In this document: positions 8,164 through 15,637 of the stretch, piece after piece
Layout of the letters: every line of letters starts with the position of its first letter
Numbering within the stretch: the first letter of the stretch is position 1
From: an uncultured Collinsella sp.
GTDB taxonomy: Bacteria; Actinomycetota; Coriobacteriia; Coriobacteriales; Coriobacteriaceae
Assembly: GCA_958413895.1 (NCBI GenBank)
Contig: CATYVQ010000014.1
Coordinates: 1 to 64,000 of the forward strand
DNA length: 64,000 nucleotides
Reading direction: 5' to 3'
Notes under the pieces: model-generated
The model's database searches: none
Told to the model about the DNA's origin: nothing
Seen by the model: only the letters and a program-made list of their open reading frames with translations
Translations under genes and position numbers: made by a program

Positions 8164-8883
8164 ATGATTCCCAAATACGAGGCGATAGCTGCAGATATTC
8201 GTCGGAGTATTGAGGATGGCGCTCTTAAATCGGGCGACAAGCTTCCCACCGTCGTTGAGTTCTGTGAGCTCTATAGCGTTTCCAAAATCACCGTCAAACG
8301 AGCTATCGAGCAAATCACCGAGGAAGGTCTTATTACCAGCCGGCGCGGATCGGGTACCTACGTTAAGGACACGGCGGGACTTCCCGGCCAGGCGTTTTTC
8401 CAGGGCAAAAACGACCGTGCCCAGGGTTTTTCGTATGAGCACCGCGGGGAGAAGGTGACCTCGGTGGTCTACGATTTCTCGATTGTTAATCCACCAGCGG
8501 ACATCGCAGCCCAGCTGGGAATTGCCGAGGATGACTTTGCCTATCACATCGTGCGCGTGCGTCAGGCCGATGAGAAGCCCATCGTTATCGAGTACACCTA
8601 CATGCCGCTCGAGCTGATTCCGGGCCTTAAAAAGAAGGACCTGTACGGATCGGTCTACCATTTCATCCGCGAGCAATGCGGGCTGAAAATTTCGAGCTTC
8701 CACCGTACCATTCGCGCCGTGGCAGCAACCAAGGAAGAAGCTGAGCGCCTGGACACCAAACCTGGCTCTCCCCTGCTCGAGCTCAAGCAGATTGGCTTTT
8801 TGGACAGCGGCGCCGCCTTTGAGTATTCGGTCTCGCGCAACGTTGGCGACCGCTTTGAGTTGCACAACGTAACATTGGCATAG
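8164..8883 (+). CDS. GntR/HutC-family regulator with UTRA domain
   Basis: DNA-binding regulator of 239 residues. Residues 1-70 form a GntR winged helix (MIPKYEAIAADIRRSIEDG, then the recognition part VSKITVKRAIEQL-like). Residues about 90-235 form a UTRA ligand domain, which in this family binds a sugar phosphate. The ATG at 8164 is chosen because AAAGGAGG lies just before it and the family starts here; the open frame extends further upstream without family similarity. It is divergent from the GH1-PTS operon, so it probably controls that operon with a phosphorylated beta-glucoside as inducer. Confidence 0.9.
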   Translation: MIPKYEAIAADIRRSIEDGALKSGDKLPTVVEFCELYSVSKITVKRAIEQITEEGLITSRRGSGTYVKDTAGLPGQAFFQGKNDRAQGFSYEHRGEKVTSVVYDFSIVNPPADIAAQLGIAEDDFAYHIVRVRQADEKPIVIEYTYMPLELIPGLKKKDLYGSVYHFIREQCGLKISSFHRTIRAVAATKEEAERLDTKPGSPLLELKQIGFLDSGAAFEYSVSRNVGDRFELHNVTLA

Positions 8884-8957
8884 GTTTTTGTAGTCATACA
8901 GGCGCTCGTTTTGAACAGTTTTACGCGGCGCCCACGCAGCACAATGGGGGTATGAAC

Positions 8958-9890
8958 ATGTCCGATTTGATTAAACTGACGCCGATCTTCCACGAGAAAA
9001 TCTGGGGCGGCCGTCAACTCGAAACCGTATTTGGCTACGACATTCCCGAGGGTCCCATCGGCGAGTGCTGGGCCATCTCGGCCCATCCCAACGGCGACTG
9101 CCAGATTGCGGAGGGCCCGTATGCCGGCCACACCCTATCGTGGCTGTGGGCCGAGCACCGTGAGCTTTTTGGCAACTGCGAGGGCAAGGAGTTCCCGCTG
9201 CTCGTTAAGATTCTGGACGCCAAGGACGACCTTTCAATCCAGATTCACCCCAACGACGAGTACGCCGCCGAGCACGAAAACGGCAGCCTGGGCAAAACCG
9301 AGTGCTGGTATGTACTAGACTGCGAGCCCGACGCCACGATCATCGTCGGCCAGCGTGCTAAAGACCGCACCGAGGCCGCACAGATGATCAAGGACGGCCG
9401 CTGGGACGACATGCTCAACGTACTACCGATCCACAAGGGCGACTTTTTCCAGATTGATTCCGGTACCGTGCACGCCATCAAGACCGGCACGCTCATTTTG
9501 GAGACGCAGCAGTCGAGCGACGTGACATATCGCCTGTACGACTACGACCGCCCCGGCACCGACGGCAAGCTACGCCCGCTGCACATTGAGCAGAGCCTCG
9601 ACTGCATCGACTTTGATGCTCAGGCTCCGACCGACGGCACGGTGACCGCGCCCGAAGTGGACGGCGTGACCGAGCTCGAGTCTAACTCCTGCTACACCGT
9701 CGATCGCGTGCGCGTCGACGGCAGCAAGACCCTCGACCAGCGCTGGCCCTTCATGTGCCTGTCGGTCATCAACGGCGAAGGCACCGTCTGCGGCGACCCC
9801 GTCCACAAGGGAAGCCACCTGCTGGCTCCGAGCACCGTGGACCAGATCGAACTCGAAGGCAAGATGGAACTGATCATCAGCCACCTGTAG
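8958..9890 (+). CDS. manA: Mannose-6-phosphate isomerase, type I
   Basis: Zinc enzyme interconverting mannose-6-phosphate and fructose-6-phosphate. The 310-residue cupin protein matches the short bacterial type. Visible motifs are KIWGGRQL near the N-terminus, the zinc-site segments QIHPND and KTECWYVLD, and the catalytic-region GTVHAI with a following LILETQQSSD. The ATG at 8958 is preferred over 8952 because the GGGGG ribosome site is 7 nt away. It lies 68 nt after the GntR gene in the same direction and may be co-transcribed. It is followed by a very long hairpin at 9908-10038. Confidence 0.93.
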   Translation: MSDLIKLTPIFHEKIWGGRQLETVFGYDIPEGPIGECWAISAHPNGDCQIAEGPYAGHTLSWLWAEHRELFGNCEGKEFPLLVKILDAKDDLSIQIHPNDEYAAEHENGSLGKTECWYVLDCEPDATIIVGQRAKDRTEAAQMIKDGRWDDMLNVLPIHKGDFFQIDSGTVHAIKTGTLILETQQSSDVTYRLYDYDRPGTDGKLRPLHIEQSLDCIDFDAQAPTDGTVTAPEVDGVTELESNSCYTVDRVRVDGSKTLDQRWPFMCLSVINGEGTVCGDPVHKGSHLLAPSTVDQIELEGKMELIISHL

Positions 9891-9907
9891 GCCACCGGTC
9901 CCCAAGC

Positions 9908-10038
9908 GCTCGCCGGGACGGGGCGCGGGGTTTGGTCGCCTGCTCGGACAGTCCTGCTCGCACGGAGAGCACATTAAGTGCTCTCCGGCTCGTGCGGAAC
10001 TCGCGATCGACCAAACCCCGCGCCCCGTCCCGGCGAGC
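9908..10038. repeat. Two-tier hairpin, copy 1 (perfect 31-bp outer stem)
   Basis: Arms 9908-9938 and 10008-10038 are perfectly complementary over 31 bp of very GC-rich sequence. Between them lies an inner hairpin GGAGAGCAC-attaa-GTGCTCTCC (9964-9986) with flanking CGCAC and GTGCG. The inner 70 nt recur almost identically, inverted, at about 12174-12247. It lies between manA (plus) and the toxin gene (minus) and could act as a strong bidirectional terminator or as a mobile palindrome. Confidence 0.75.
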
Positions 10039-10056
10039 CTCTGGCTAGTTACGACA

Positions 10057-10105
10057 ATCAAAAAGCAACAAGGGGCTCCCCCGCTCATCAAACGGGAGAG
10101 CCCCT
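10057..10105 (-). terminator. Terminator of the AbiE-like pair; direct repeat copy 1
   Basis: A GGGGCTC...GAGCCCC stem (10071-10105) is followed on the minus strand by a T-rich tract. Nearly the same 34-nt sequence occurs in the same orientation at 12021-12054, on the other side of the toxin/antitoxin pair. Confidence 0.7.
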
Positions 10106-10130
10106 CGCCATACATAACGAATCAAGGTGC

Positions 10131-10898
10131 CTATAGGTAGACCTTTTCGAGAAACGATAATGTGTCCTGAAGACGCGCTCTCTCTTTACGATCGGTCTGC
10201 CGATTTACATAAGAGGAAAAGTCCGCCAAGAAGTCTCCGGCGTCAGCCCTCATTTGCTCTATTAGCTCCAAGCGAGCCGAAGGCGGCAACAAACCCGCAA
10301 GTCGAACAATATCCGAGCGATGCTTTCGTCGATCTTTATCGTTGCAATGGCGCCCTTCTTCATAGCTCCTATTGATATCAATGTGTGCACGCATCTTGAG
10401 GGGAATGATATGGAGCGCATCGAGCAACGTAATGCCCTCTACGTTCGTTGCGTTGTCGCGAATAAATTCGTAGTAGCCATCGTCGAGAATAATTGCCGAA
10501 AGACTTGATACGGCCCCGTCAAAGGAAAGAGGTGCCACTTCGCTCGTTTCATCTTCGAGCACAAAATCAGGATGTCGGGCAAATAGCTCAATTTGGCCGG
10601 GATAGTCTAGGACTTGCCTTGATCCTTCGGGCAAACAGAACCGATAGTAAGTGCACCTTCCATCGCCGACCTTTCCAGTCTCATATCCGGCAGCTTTGAT
10701 AAATGCCCACAATGCAGTGGCGAATTCAACGCCTTTCCCATCAACAATTACGACGACATCCAAGTCTTCAGTAGCTCTAAACGAATCGCCCCCATTGTCA
10801 AATAGAACGCTGCAGGCCCCTCCACCAATAAGGACGTAACCGCCTTTACAGCCGCTCATGGCATCGGCAAATCGCTCTATTCCCCTCACTTTTGACAT
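10131..10898 (-). CDS. AbiEii-like nucleotidyltransferase (putative toxin)
   Basis: A 255-residue protein with the nucleotidyltransferase signature: VLIGGGACSVLF (residues about 21-32), then FRATEDLDVVVIVD (about 39-52), matching the GG-x(n)-TxDLD pattern of AbiEii-type toxins and related minimal nucleotidyltransferases. In characterised type IV systems such enzymes modify tRNA ends or other targets and arrest growth; the target here is unknown. The ATG at 10898 has AGGAGGAC upstream, while the longer frame (10994) has no support. It overlaps the end of the partner gene by 13 nt, the usual antitoxin-then-toxin order. Confidence 0.65.
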   Translation of the reverse strand: MSKVRGIERFADAMSGCKGGYVLIGGGACSVLFDNGGDSFRATEDLDVVVIVDGKGVEFATALWAFIKAAGYETGKVGDGRCTYYRFCLPEGSRQVLDYPGQIELFARHPDFVLEDETSEVAPLSFDGAVSSLSAIILDDGYYEFIRDNATNVEGITLLDALHIIPLKMRAHIDINRSYEEGRHCNDKDRRKHRSDIVRLAGLLPPSARLELIEQMRADAGDFLADFSSYVNRQTDRKERARLQDTLSFLEKVYL

Positions 10899-11908
10899 AT
10901 CGTCCTCCTGAGCTGTTCGACCGCGTCGAGCAGACGATCTTCTTTGTAATCTGCTTTTGCGCAAGCAACGTATAAGGAAAACGGGTCGACACACTGCAAA
11001 CCCGTCGCGTCAAAACTAATATCGGACGGCGCGTCCACGGGATACGACCAGACCTCAATCACAACTGCCGCCGGTTCGTACCACTGAGCCTCCAGCCATC
11101 TGTCGCCCATATGCTCTTTCAAGGCCTCTAGCTGATATTTTTCGAGAGCAATGGTTGGAGCAGAGTCTTCATGGGCAAGGTCGGACATATAGCTAAGGGC
11201 AGACACACCGGAAAGCAGCGCATCAACGGCACGTAGCTCTGTTCTCTCGATAACCTTCTTGAGCCGGATTCGCTCTAAAACTGGCGTGCGAAGATAGTCC
11301 TCAAACCCATCTAGCAACGTCTCGGTCGACAGCCCGGCGTCACACAATATACGCTTTTTGCCGTCCCGCATAATCAACCCAGGAGCTATAGCGGCGATTT
11401 CCGAAAGATAGCCGCTGACGCTTGCCGCGCTTTTGCCACACAGACGCGCTAGGTCGCCGGCGGAGCAGTCAACCCATCGTCCCGCAATGAGATTTAGGAC
11501 GATTCGTTGAGATTGGGACGAAAGCGGAGCAGCGGGAGAAGCACCCAGCACTTCATCGGAAATAACGGCTCCGATAAACGGCAGGAACGCATTTCGCTCA
11601 TCTCGGATATATGCGATTCCCTCTGAAGAAAGCGCGCGCATAAAACCTAAATCCATAGCATCCCAGCAAATTGCCACCGGACGAGCATCTAACGTACGCA
11701 CTGCATTGACGAGATTTCGCGCCGAAATGACACTGGGCGGTTCTTTAGGTTCCGCAACAATAAAACGGCCCTGCTCAGACATGCCAAGCCGTGCCAAGCG
11801 AAGCGAATACCGCTCAAGATACATGCGAGGAATCTGCATCTCAACTGGCTCCGGGTCGATGGCGAGCTCTAAAGAGAAGAGTCTTTTTGGGAGACAATTT
11901 AGCAGCAT
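10886..11908 (-). CDS. Winged-helix partner of the AbiE-like pair (putative antitoxin)
   Basis: A 340-residue protein not recognised at family level with certainty. A helix-turn-helix is visible around residues 163-200 (IVLNLIAGRWVDCSAGDL, ARLCGKSAASVSGYLSEI). This, the operon position upstream of a nucleotidyltransferase and the 13-nt overlap fit an AbiEi-like antitoxin, although it is longer than most (about 200-300). The start is the ATG at 11908 with AAAGGG 9 nt upstream; a TTG at 11914 is possible. Its promoter carries an inverted repeat over the -10 box, so it probably represses itself. Confidence 0.6.
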   Translation of the reverse strand: MLLNCLPKRLFSLELAIDPEPVEMQIPRMYLERYSLRLARLGMSEQGRFIVAEPKEPPSVISARNLVNAVRTLDARPVAICWDAMDLGFMRALSSEGIAYIRDERNAFLPFIGAVISDEVLGASPAAPLSSQSQRIVLNLIAGRWVDCSAGDLARLCGKSAASVSGYLSEIAAIAPGLIMRDGKKRILCDAGLSTETLLDGFEDYLRTPVLERIRLKKVIERTELRAVDALLSGVSALSYMSDLAHEDSAPTIALEKYQLEALKEHMGDRWLEAQWYEPAAVVIEVWSYPVDAPSDISFDATGLQCVDPFSLYVACAKADYKEDRLLDAVEQLRRTICQK

Positions 11909-11938
11909 GTCCAATCACCCTTTTCATTTCAGTTACAT

Positions 11939-11983
11939 TTTAGTATCTATCTGAAATTATACTGAATCGTATAAAACGCTCAA
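11939..11983 (-). promoter_or_regulatory. Promoter and operator of the AbiE-like pair
   Basis: On the minus strand a -35 box TTGAGC (11983-11978), a 16-nt spacer and a consensus -10 box TATAAT (11961-11956) are readable. An inverted repeat TTTAGTAT / ATACTGAA (11939-11946 and 11959-11966) covers the -10 box and start region, as expected for autoregulation by the DNA-binding antitoxin. Confidence 0.65.
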
Positions 11984-12009
11984 TCCCTAAAGTCATAAGA
12001 AACAATCCA

Positions 12010-12054
12010 AACGCAATAAAGAGGCTCCCCCGCTCATCAAATGGGAGAGCCCCT
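12010..12054 (-). repeat. Direct repeat copy 2, terminator-like hairpin
   Basis: Nearly the same 34 nt as 10071-10105 (one clear difference inside the hairpin). With a T-rich tail on the minus strand it can end transcripts coming from pcrA before the antitoxin promoter. Confidence 0.7.
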
Positions 12055-12149
12055 ACTCACATCTATTTTTCTATCAGCCCACCCGGCCCTCCAGACCAAA
12101 AAGCGAACGGGCAAAGCGACGTTCGCAAGCAACGTTATCTAAGGACCTG

Positions 12150-12272
12150 GGCGGGCGTATGGGGCAACATCGATCGCGAGTTCCGCACGAGCCGGAGAGC
12201 ACTTAATGTGCTCTCCGTGCGAGCAGGACTGCCCGAGCAGGCGACCAAAGCCCCCGGCGCGCCCGCCTAGCC
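12150..12272. repeat. Two-tier hairpin, copy 2 (inverted relative to copy 1)
   Basis: The inner part (12174-12247) is the reverse complement of 9938-10007 with about one mismatch, including GGAGAGCAC/GTGCTCTCC. The outer stem GGCGGGCG...GGGG with CCCC...CGCCCGCC is unrelated in sequence to copy 1 but pairs with itself. Confidence 0.7.
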
Positions 12273-12281
12273 GGATGTACG

Positions 12282-12379
12282 GGTTTTCCAGGTGCGGCAG
12301 ATCGGCCTGAAAGAGGAGGGCATAGACCTTGAGGTCATGCCCGACGATTGAAGGCCGAGGTGCCGTGCCTGGGAAAGCC
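12282..12379. repeat. Two-tier hairpin, copy 3
   Basis: Outer arms 12282-12308 and 12352-12379 pair with small mismatches. The inner hairpin GGGCATAGACC-ttga-GGTCATGCCC (12318-12342) recurs in copy 4 at 15561-15585. It abuts the pcrA stop codon. Confidence 0.7.
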
Positions 12380-12381
12380 GC

Positions 12382-15282
12382 CTAGGTCAGTTTCACTATA
12401 GGAGCAAAGCCCTTCATTAGCTTTTTGGTCTGGCCGGTTTTTTCGAACTGGACCTCGATCATGTCTCCGGCGACCGAGATCACGGTACCCGTGCCAAAGG
12501 TCTTGTGGCTCACGGTATCGCCCGCGGCAAAGTCCTGCGATGCACTGGCGCGATCGACCTTGCGCTCCACCGTCGGCGACACCTTAGACGACGGCTTTTT
12601 GGCTCGCGGCGCGCCCGAGCCAAAGGTCGAGGCAACACGGCCGGCGTCGGGTGAGACCCCACGATGGCGCTCGGTCCCGTAGCTGCTGCCACCAAAGAAA
12701 TCGTCAAAGCTCGATCCGCCGCGCGAACCGGAACCGCCGGTCGAACGCGTATGCGAGCCAAACACCTTGCCGCCATACATATCCGAGCCCATGCCCGAGC
12801 CAAAGGTGCCGTGACGGTCGCCGCGCTTCTCCCAGCCCGTGCCTTCAAAACCGGCAGAACCGATACCGCTAAACTCGATATCCTCAAACGGAATCTCGTT
12901 GAGGAAGCGCGAACGCGGGTTGGCAGAGGTCGAGCCGTAGGTGCGACGCGTAGCCGCATAGGTCAAGAACAGGCGCTTACGGGCGCGCGTGATGGCGACG
13001 TAGGCCAGGCGACGTTCCTCCTCGAGCTTACCCGGGTCATCGCTGCCGCCAAAGTCGTGCACGTGTGGGAAGATACCCTCCTCCATGCCGGCCACGAACA
13101 CCGCCGGGAACTCCAGGCCCTTGGCGGAGTGGATGGTCATCATGGTGATGGCATGCGTCTCGCCGGCCAGGGAATCCAAGTCGGAGCGCAGGGCCAGCCA
13201 CTCCATGAGTGCCGGCAGCGCCTTACAGGTGAGCGGACCGTAGGTGCGCTCAATCTCGTCGGCATGCACGGCACCCGCCGGCATCTCCGTCGGCGCGGCA
13301 TACGCGTTGCCCGCGATGGCGGCGGCCAGGGCATCCTGCGGTGAGAGCGCCGGGGCGGCTAGTCTATCGAGCGGATTGGAACCTGCAGCATCGCGCGCGC
13401 CGACGAGTGCCTCAAACGAGGATGCCGGGGCGGACGGCCCCGGTTCGGGCGCGGGCGCGCTCACCACGACGGGCTCGGGCTCGGCGCCGGCAGGAACGTC
13501 GGCAACACCGGCTGCGCGCAGCTCTTCCAAGCTCTCGAGCGTACCCTCGATGTCCTCGTGCGTCTCCTCAAATTCGGCAGCGACGCCCAGGAATTCCTGG
13601 ATGTTCTCGGCGCGGCTCTCGGACTCCATGGTGCCCTCGGCGCGAAATGCCTGCAGCAAGCCCGTCTTATCGACAATCATCTCGACGACGTCCTTGAGCT
13701 CGCCGTCCATGCGGCGGCCCTCGCGCACCAGCGACACAAAGCTCGACAGGCCGTTGCGCACCTTGGCGCTAAACATGCCGGTCTCGGCGCACGCGATCTC
13801 GCAAGCCTGGAAGAACGAGCAGTGGTTGTCGCGCGCCAGCTGCTCGATCTTTTGGATCGAGGTGGAACCGATGCCGCGGCGAGGTGTGTTGATGACGCGC
13901 TTGACGCTCATCTCGTCGGCCGGGTTCACGATCATCTTGAGGTAGGCCATGACGTCGCGGATCTCGGCACGGTCGAAGAATCGCGTGCCGCCCACGATCT
14001 TGTAGGGCACGCCCGCGCGCAGGAACATATCTTCGAGAATACGCGACTGGGCGTTGGTGCGGTAGAACACGGCGATGTCGTCGTAGCTCGTACCCTTGGC
14101 GTGCAGCTTCTCGATCTCGCCGGCAATCCAGCGGCCCTCGTCGCGCTCGTCGCTCGCCTGGAAGGCCTGGATCTTCTCGCCATCGCCCTCGGCCGTAAAC
14201 AGGCGCTTGTCCTTGCGCTGCGAGTTGTGGCGCACCACGGCGTTGGCGGCGCTCAGGATGTGACCCGTGGAGCGATAGTTCTGCTCCAGCTTGACGGTCT
14301 TGCAGTTTTTAAAGTCCTTCTCAAAGTCCAGGATGTTGGTGATGTCGGCGCCGCGCCAGCTATAAATGGACTGGTCATCGTCGCCTACGACCATGAGGTT
14401 TTGGTACTTGGCGGCCAGCAGGTTGGCGATTTCGTACTGGACGTGGTTGGTGTCCTGATACTCGTCGACGCTAATGTAGCGGAAGCGCTCTTGGTACTTA
14501 TCGAGCACCTCGGGGCGGGTGCGCAGCAGCTCAAGCGCGCGCACGAGCAGGTCGTCGAAGTCCATCGCATTGGCGGCGCGCAGGCGGCGCTCCAGCTCCA
14601 GGTAGACTTGCGCGGCCTTTTTGTCGTTGGGGCTATCGGCGCTCTTGAGCATGTCCTCGGGGCCGATCATGGCGTTTTTGGCCGAGCTGATCTTGCTGCG
14701 GATCATGTTGATGGGGAACTGCTTTTGCTCGATGCCGAGCGCCTGCATAATATCGCGCACCATGCGCTTGGAATCGTCGTCATCGTAGATGGTGAACTGA
14801 CCGGTGTAGCCCAGCAAGTCGGCGTCCTCGCGAAGCATGCGCACGCACATAGCATGGAAGGTGCACACCCACATACCGCGGGTACCGCTGGGGATGAGTG
14901 CCGCCAGACGCTCGCGCATCTCGGCCGCGGCCTTGTTGGTAAACGTGATGGCAAGGATCTGCCAGGGCTTAACGCCCAGGTCGCCGAGCATATGTGCGAT
15001 GCGGAAGGTCAAGACGCGGGTCTTGCCCGAGCCGGCGCCGGCAAGGACCAGCAGCGGGCCCTCGGTGGTCAGGACCGCCTCGCGCTGAGCGGGATTAAGG
15101 CTGTCGATGTCGACGAGCGGCTTGGCGGGCTTGGGCGCCGGCGCGGGAGCGTCGTAGATGTCGAGCGGAACGAGCTCGGGCTCCGGCGCAGCAGGGGCGG
15201 TGTATGCATCGAGCGGCACGGGTTCCGGCGCGGGCGGCACAGGTACCGCGACATTCTTTTCCCAGGGCAAGGGCTGGGTCAT
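12382..15282 (-). CDS. pcrA: ATP-dependent DNA helicase PcrA/UvrD
   Basis: Superfamily 1A 3'-5' DNA helicase for nucleotide excision repair and removal of proteins from DNA. The 966-residue product has Walker A AGAGSGKT, the VDEYQDTN motif II, DDQSIYSWRGA, the TIHSAKGLEFPAVF motif and VAITRARK near the C-terminal helicase domain. It is longer than PcrA (about 720-740) because of an N-terminal proline/alanine-rich leader (about 60 residues), an insert rich in A, P and E at about 600-690 and a glycine/serine-rich tail. A PcrA-type Tudor-like end (VSHKTFGTGTV) closes the protein. The ATG at 15282 is chosen for its AGGAG site. Confidence 0.96.
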   Translation of the reverse strand: MTQPLPWEKNVAVPVPPAPEPVPLDAYTAPAAPEPELVPLDIYDAPAPAPKPAKPLVDIDSLNPAQREAVLTTEGPLLVLAGAGSGKTRVLTFRIAHMLGDLGVKPWQILAITFTNKAAAEMRERLAALIPSGTRGMWVCTFHAMCVRMLREDADLLGYTGQFTIYDDDDSKRMVRDIMQALGIEQKQFPINMIRSKISSAKNAMIGPEDMLKSADSPNDKKAAQVYLELERRLRAANAMDFDDLLVRALELLRTRPEVLDKYQERFRYISVDEYQDTNHVQYEIANLLAAKYQNLMVVGDDDQSIYSWRGADITNILDFEKDFKNCKTVKLEQNYRSTGHILSAANAVVRHNSQRKDKRLFTAEGDGEKIQAFQASDERDEGRWIAGEIEKLHAKGTSYDDIAVFYRTNAQSRILEDMFLRAGVPYKIVGGTRFFDRAEIRDVMAYLKMIVNPADEMSVKRVINTPRRGIGSTSIQKIEQLARDNHCSFFQACEIACAETGMFSAKVRNGLSSFVSLVREGRRMDGELKDVVEMIVDKTGLLQAFRAEGTMESESRAENIQEFLGVAAEFEETHEDIEGTLESLEELRAAGVADVPAGAEPEPVVVSAPAPEPGPSAPASSFEALVGARDAAGSNPLDRLAAPALSPQDALAAAIAGNAYAAPTEMPAGAVHADEIERTYGPLTCKALPALMEWLALRSDLDSLAGETHAITMMTIHSAKGLEFPAVFVAGMEEGIFPHVHDFGGSDDPGKLEEERRLAYVAITRARKRLFLTYAATRRTYGSTSANPRSRFLNEIPFEDIEFSGIGSAGFEGTGWEKRGDRHGTFGSGMGSDMYGGKVFGSHTRSTGGSGSRGGSSFDDFFGGSSYGTERHRGVSPDAGRVASTFGSGAPRAKKPSSKVSPTVERKVDRASASQDFAAGDTVSHKTFGTGTVISVAGDMIEVQFEKTGQTKKLMKGFAPIVKLT

Positions 15283-15420
15283 GGGCGACTCCTCATCTGA
15301 CGGACGGCGCGCCTGCGGGCAGCGCCATAGTTTGAGCCGTACCAGTATACCGAGCCGCGCGGACACCGACGCAAATCACACCACGACTCCGTGCGCCACC
15401 GTCAGGCCCGCCCAGCGGAT

Positions 15421-15487
15421 TTGGCGCAATGGGGTCAGGTTAGTCTGCACCACATTGGTGCAAAGAAACCTGGCCCCATTGCACCAA
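15421..15487. repeat. REP-like palindrome, about 30-bp arms
   Basis: Arms 15421-15452 and 15456-15487 pair over about 30 nt with a few mismatches and almost no loop. The core GGGGTCAGGTT / AACCTGGCCCC resembles other scattered palindromes in this window. Confidence 0.65.
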
Positions 15488-15522
15488 TCACGAAACCGCC
15501 GATGTCATGGCAGCAGCAGCGA

Positions 15523-15622
15523 GCGGCGGCCGGGGCGAACAAATTGGCATGAAAAGGGGGCGGCATAGACCTTTTGGTCATGCCACCCCCTTTGAATGAC
15601 AAGTTGTCGCCCCGGCCGCCGC
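15523..15622 (-). repeat. Two-tier hairpin, copy 4, terminator of uppP
   Basis: Outer arms 15523-15537 and 15608-15622 are a perfect 15-bp GC stem. The inner hairpin (15556-15590) has GGGGG/CCCCC around GGCATAGACC-tttt-GGTCATGCC and, on the minus strand, is followed by TTTTC. It lies just past the uppP stop codon and probably ends uppP transcription. Confidence 0.7.
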
Positions 15623-15637
15623 GCAGCGTCGACTAAG

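Larger units (their letters stand above)
11909..12381. other. Gene-free gap between the AbiE-like pair and pcrA
   Basis: This 473-nt gap holds the antitoxin promoter, the second direct-repeat hairpin (12021-12054) and two consecutive two-tier hairpins (12150-12272 and 12282-12379). I see no coding sequence. Confidence 0.7.
15283..15637. other. Gene-free gap between pcrA and uppP
   Basis: This 355-nt gap contains the upstream region of pcrA, a REP-like palindrome (15421-15487) and two-tier hairpin copy 4 (15523-15622). No gene is seen. Confidence 0.7.
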
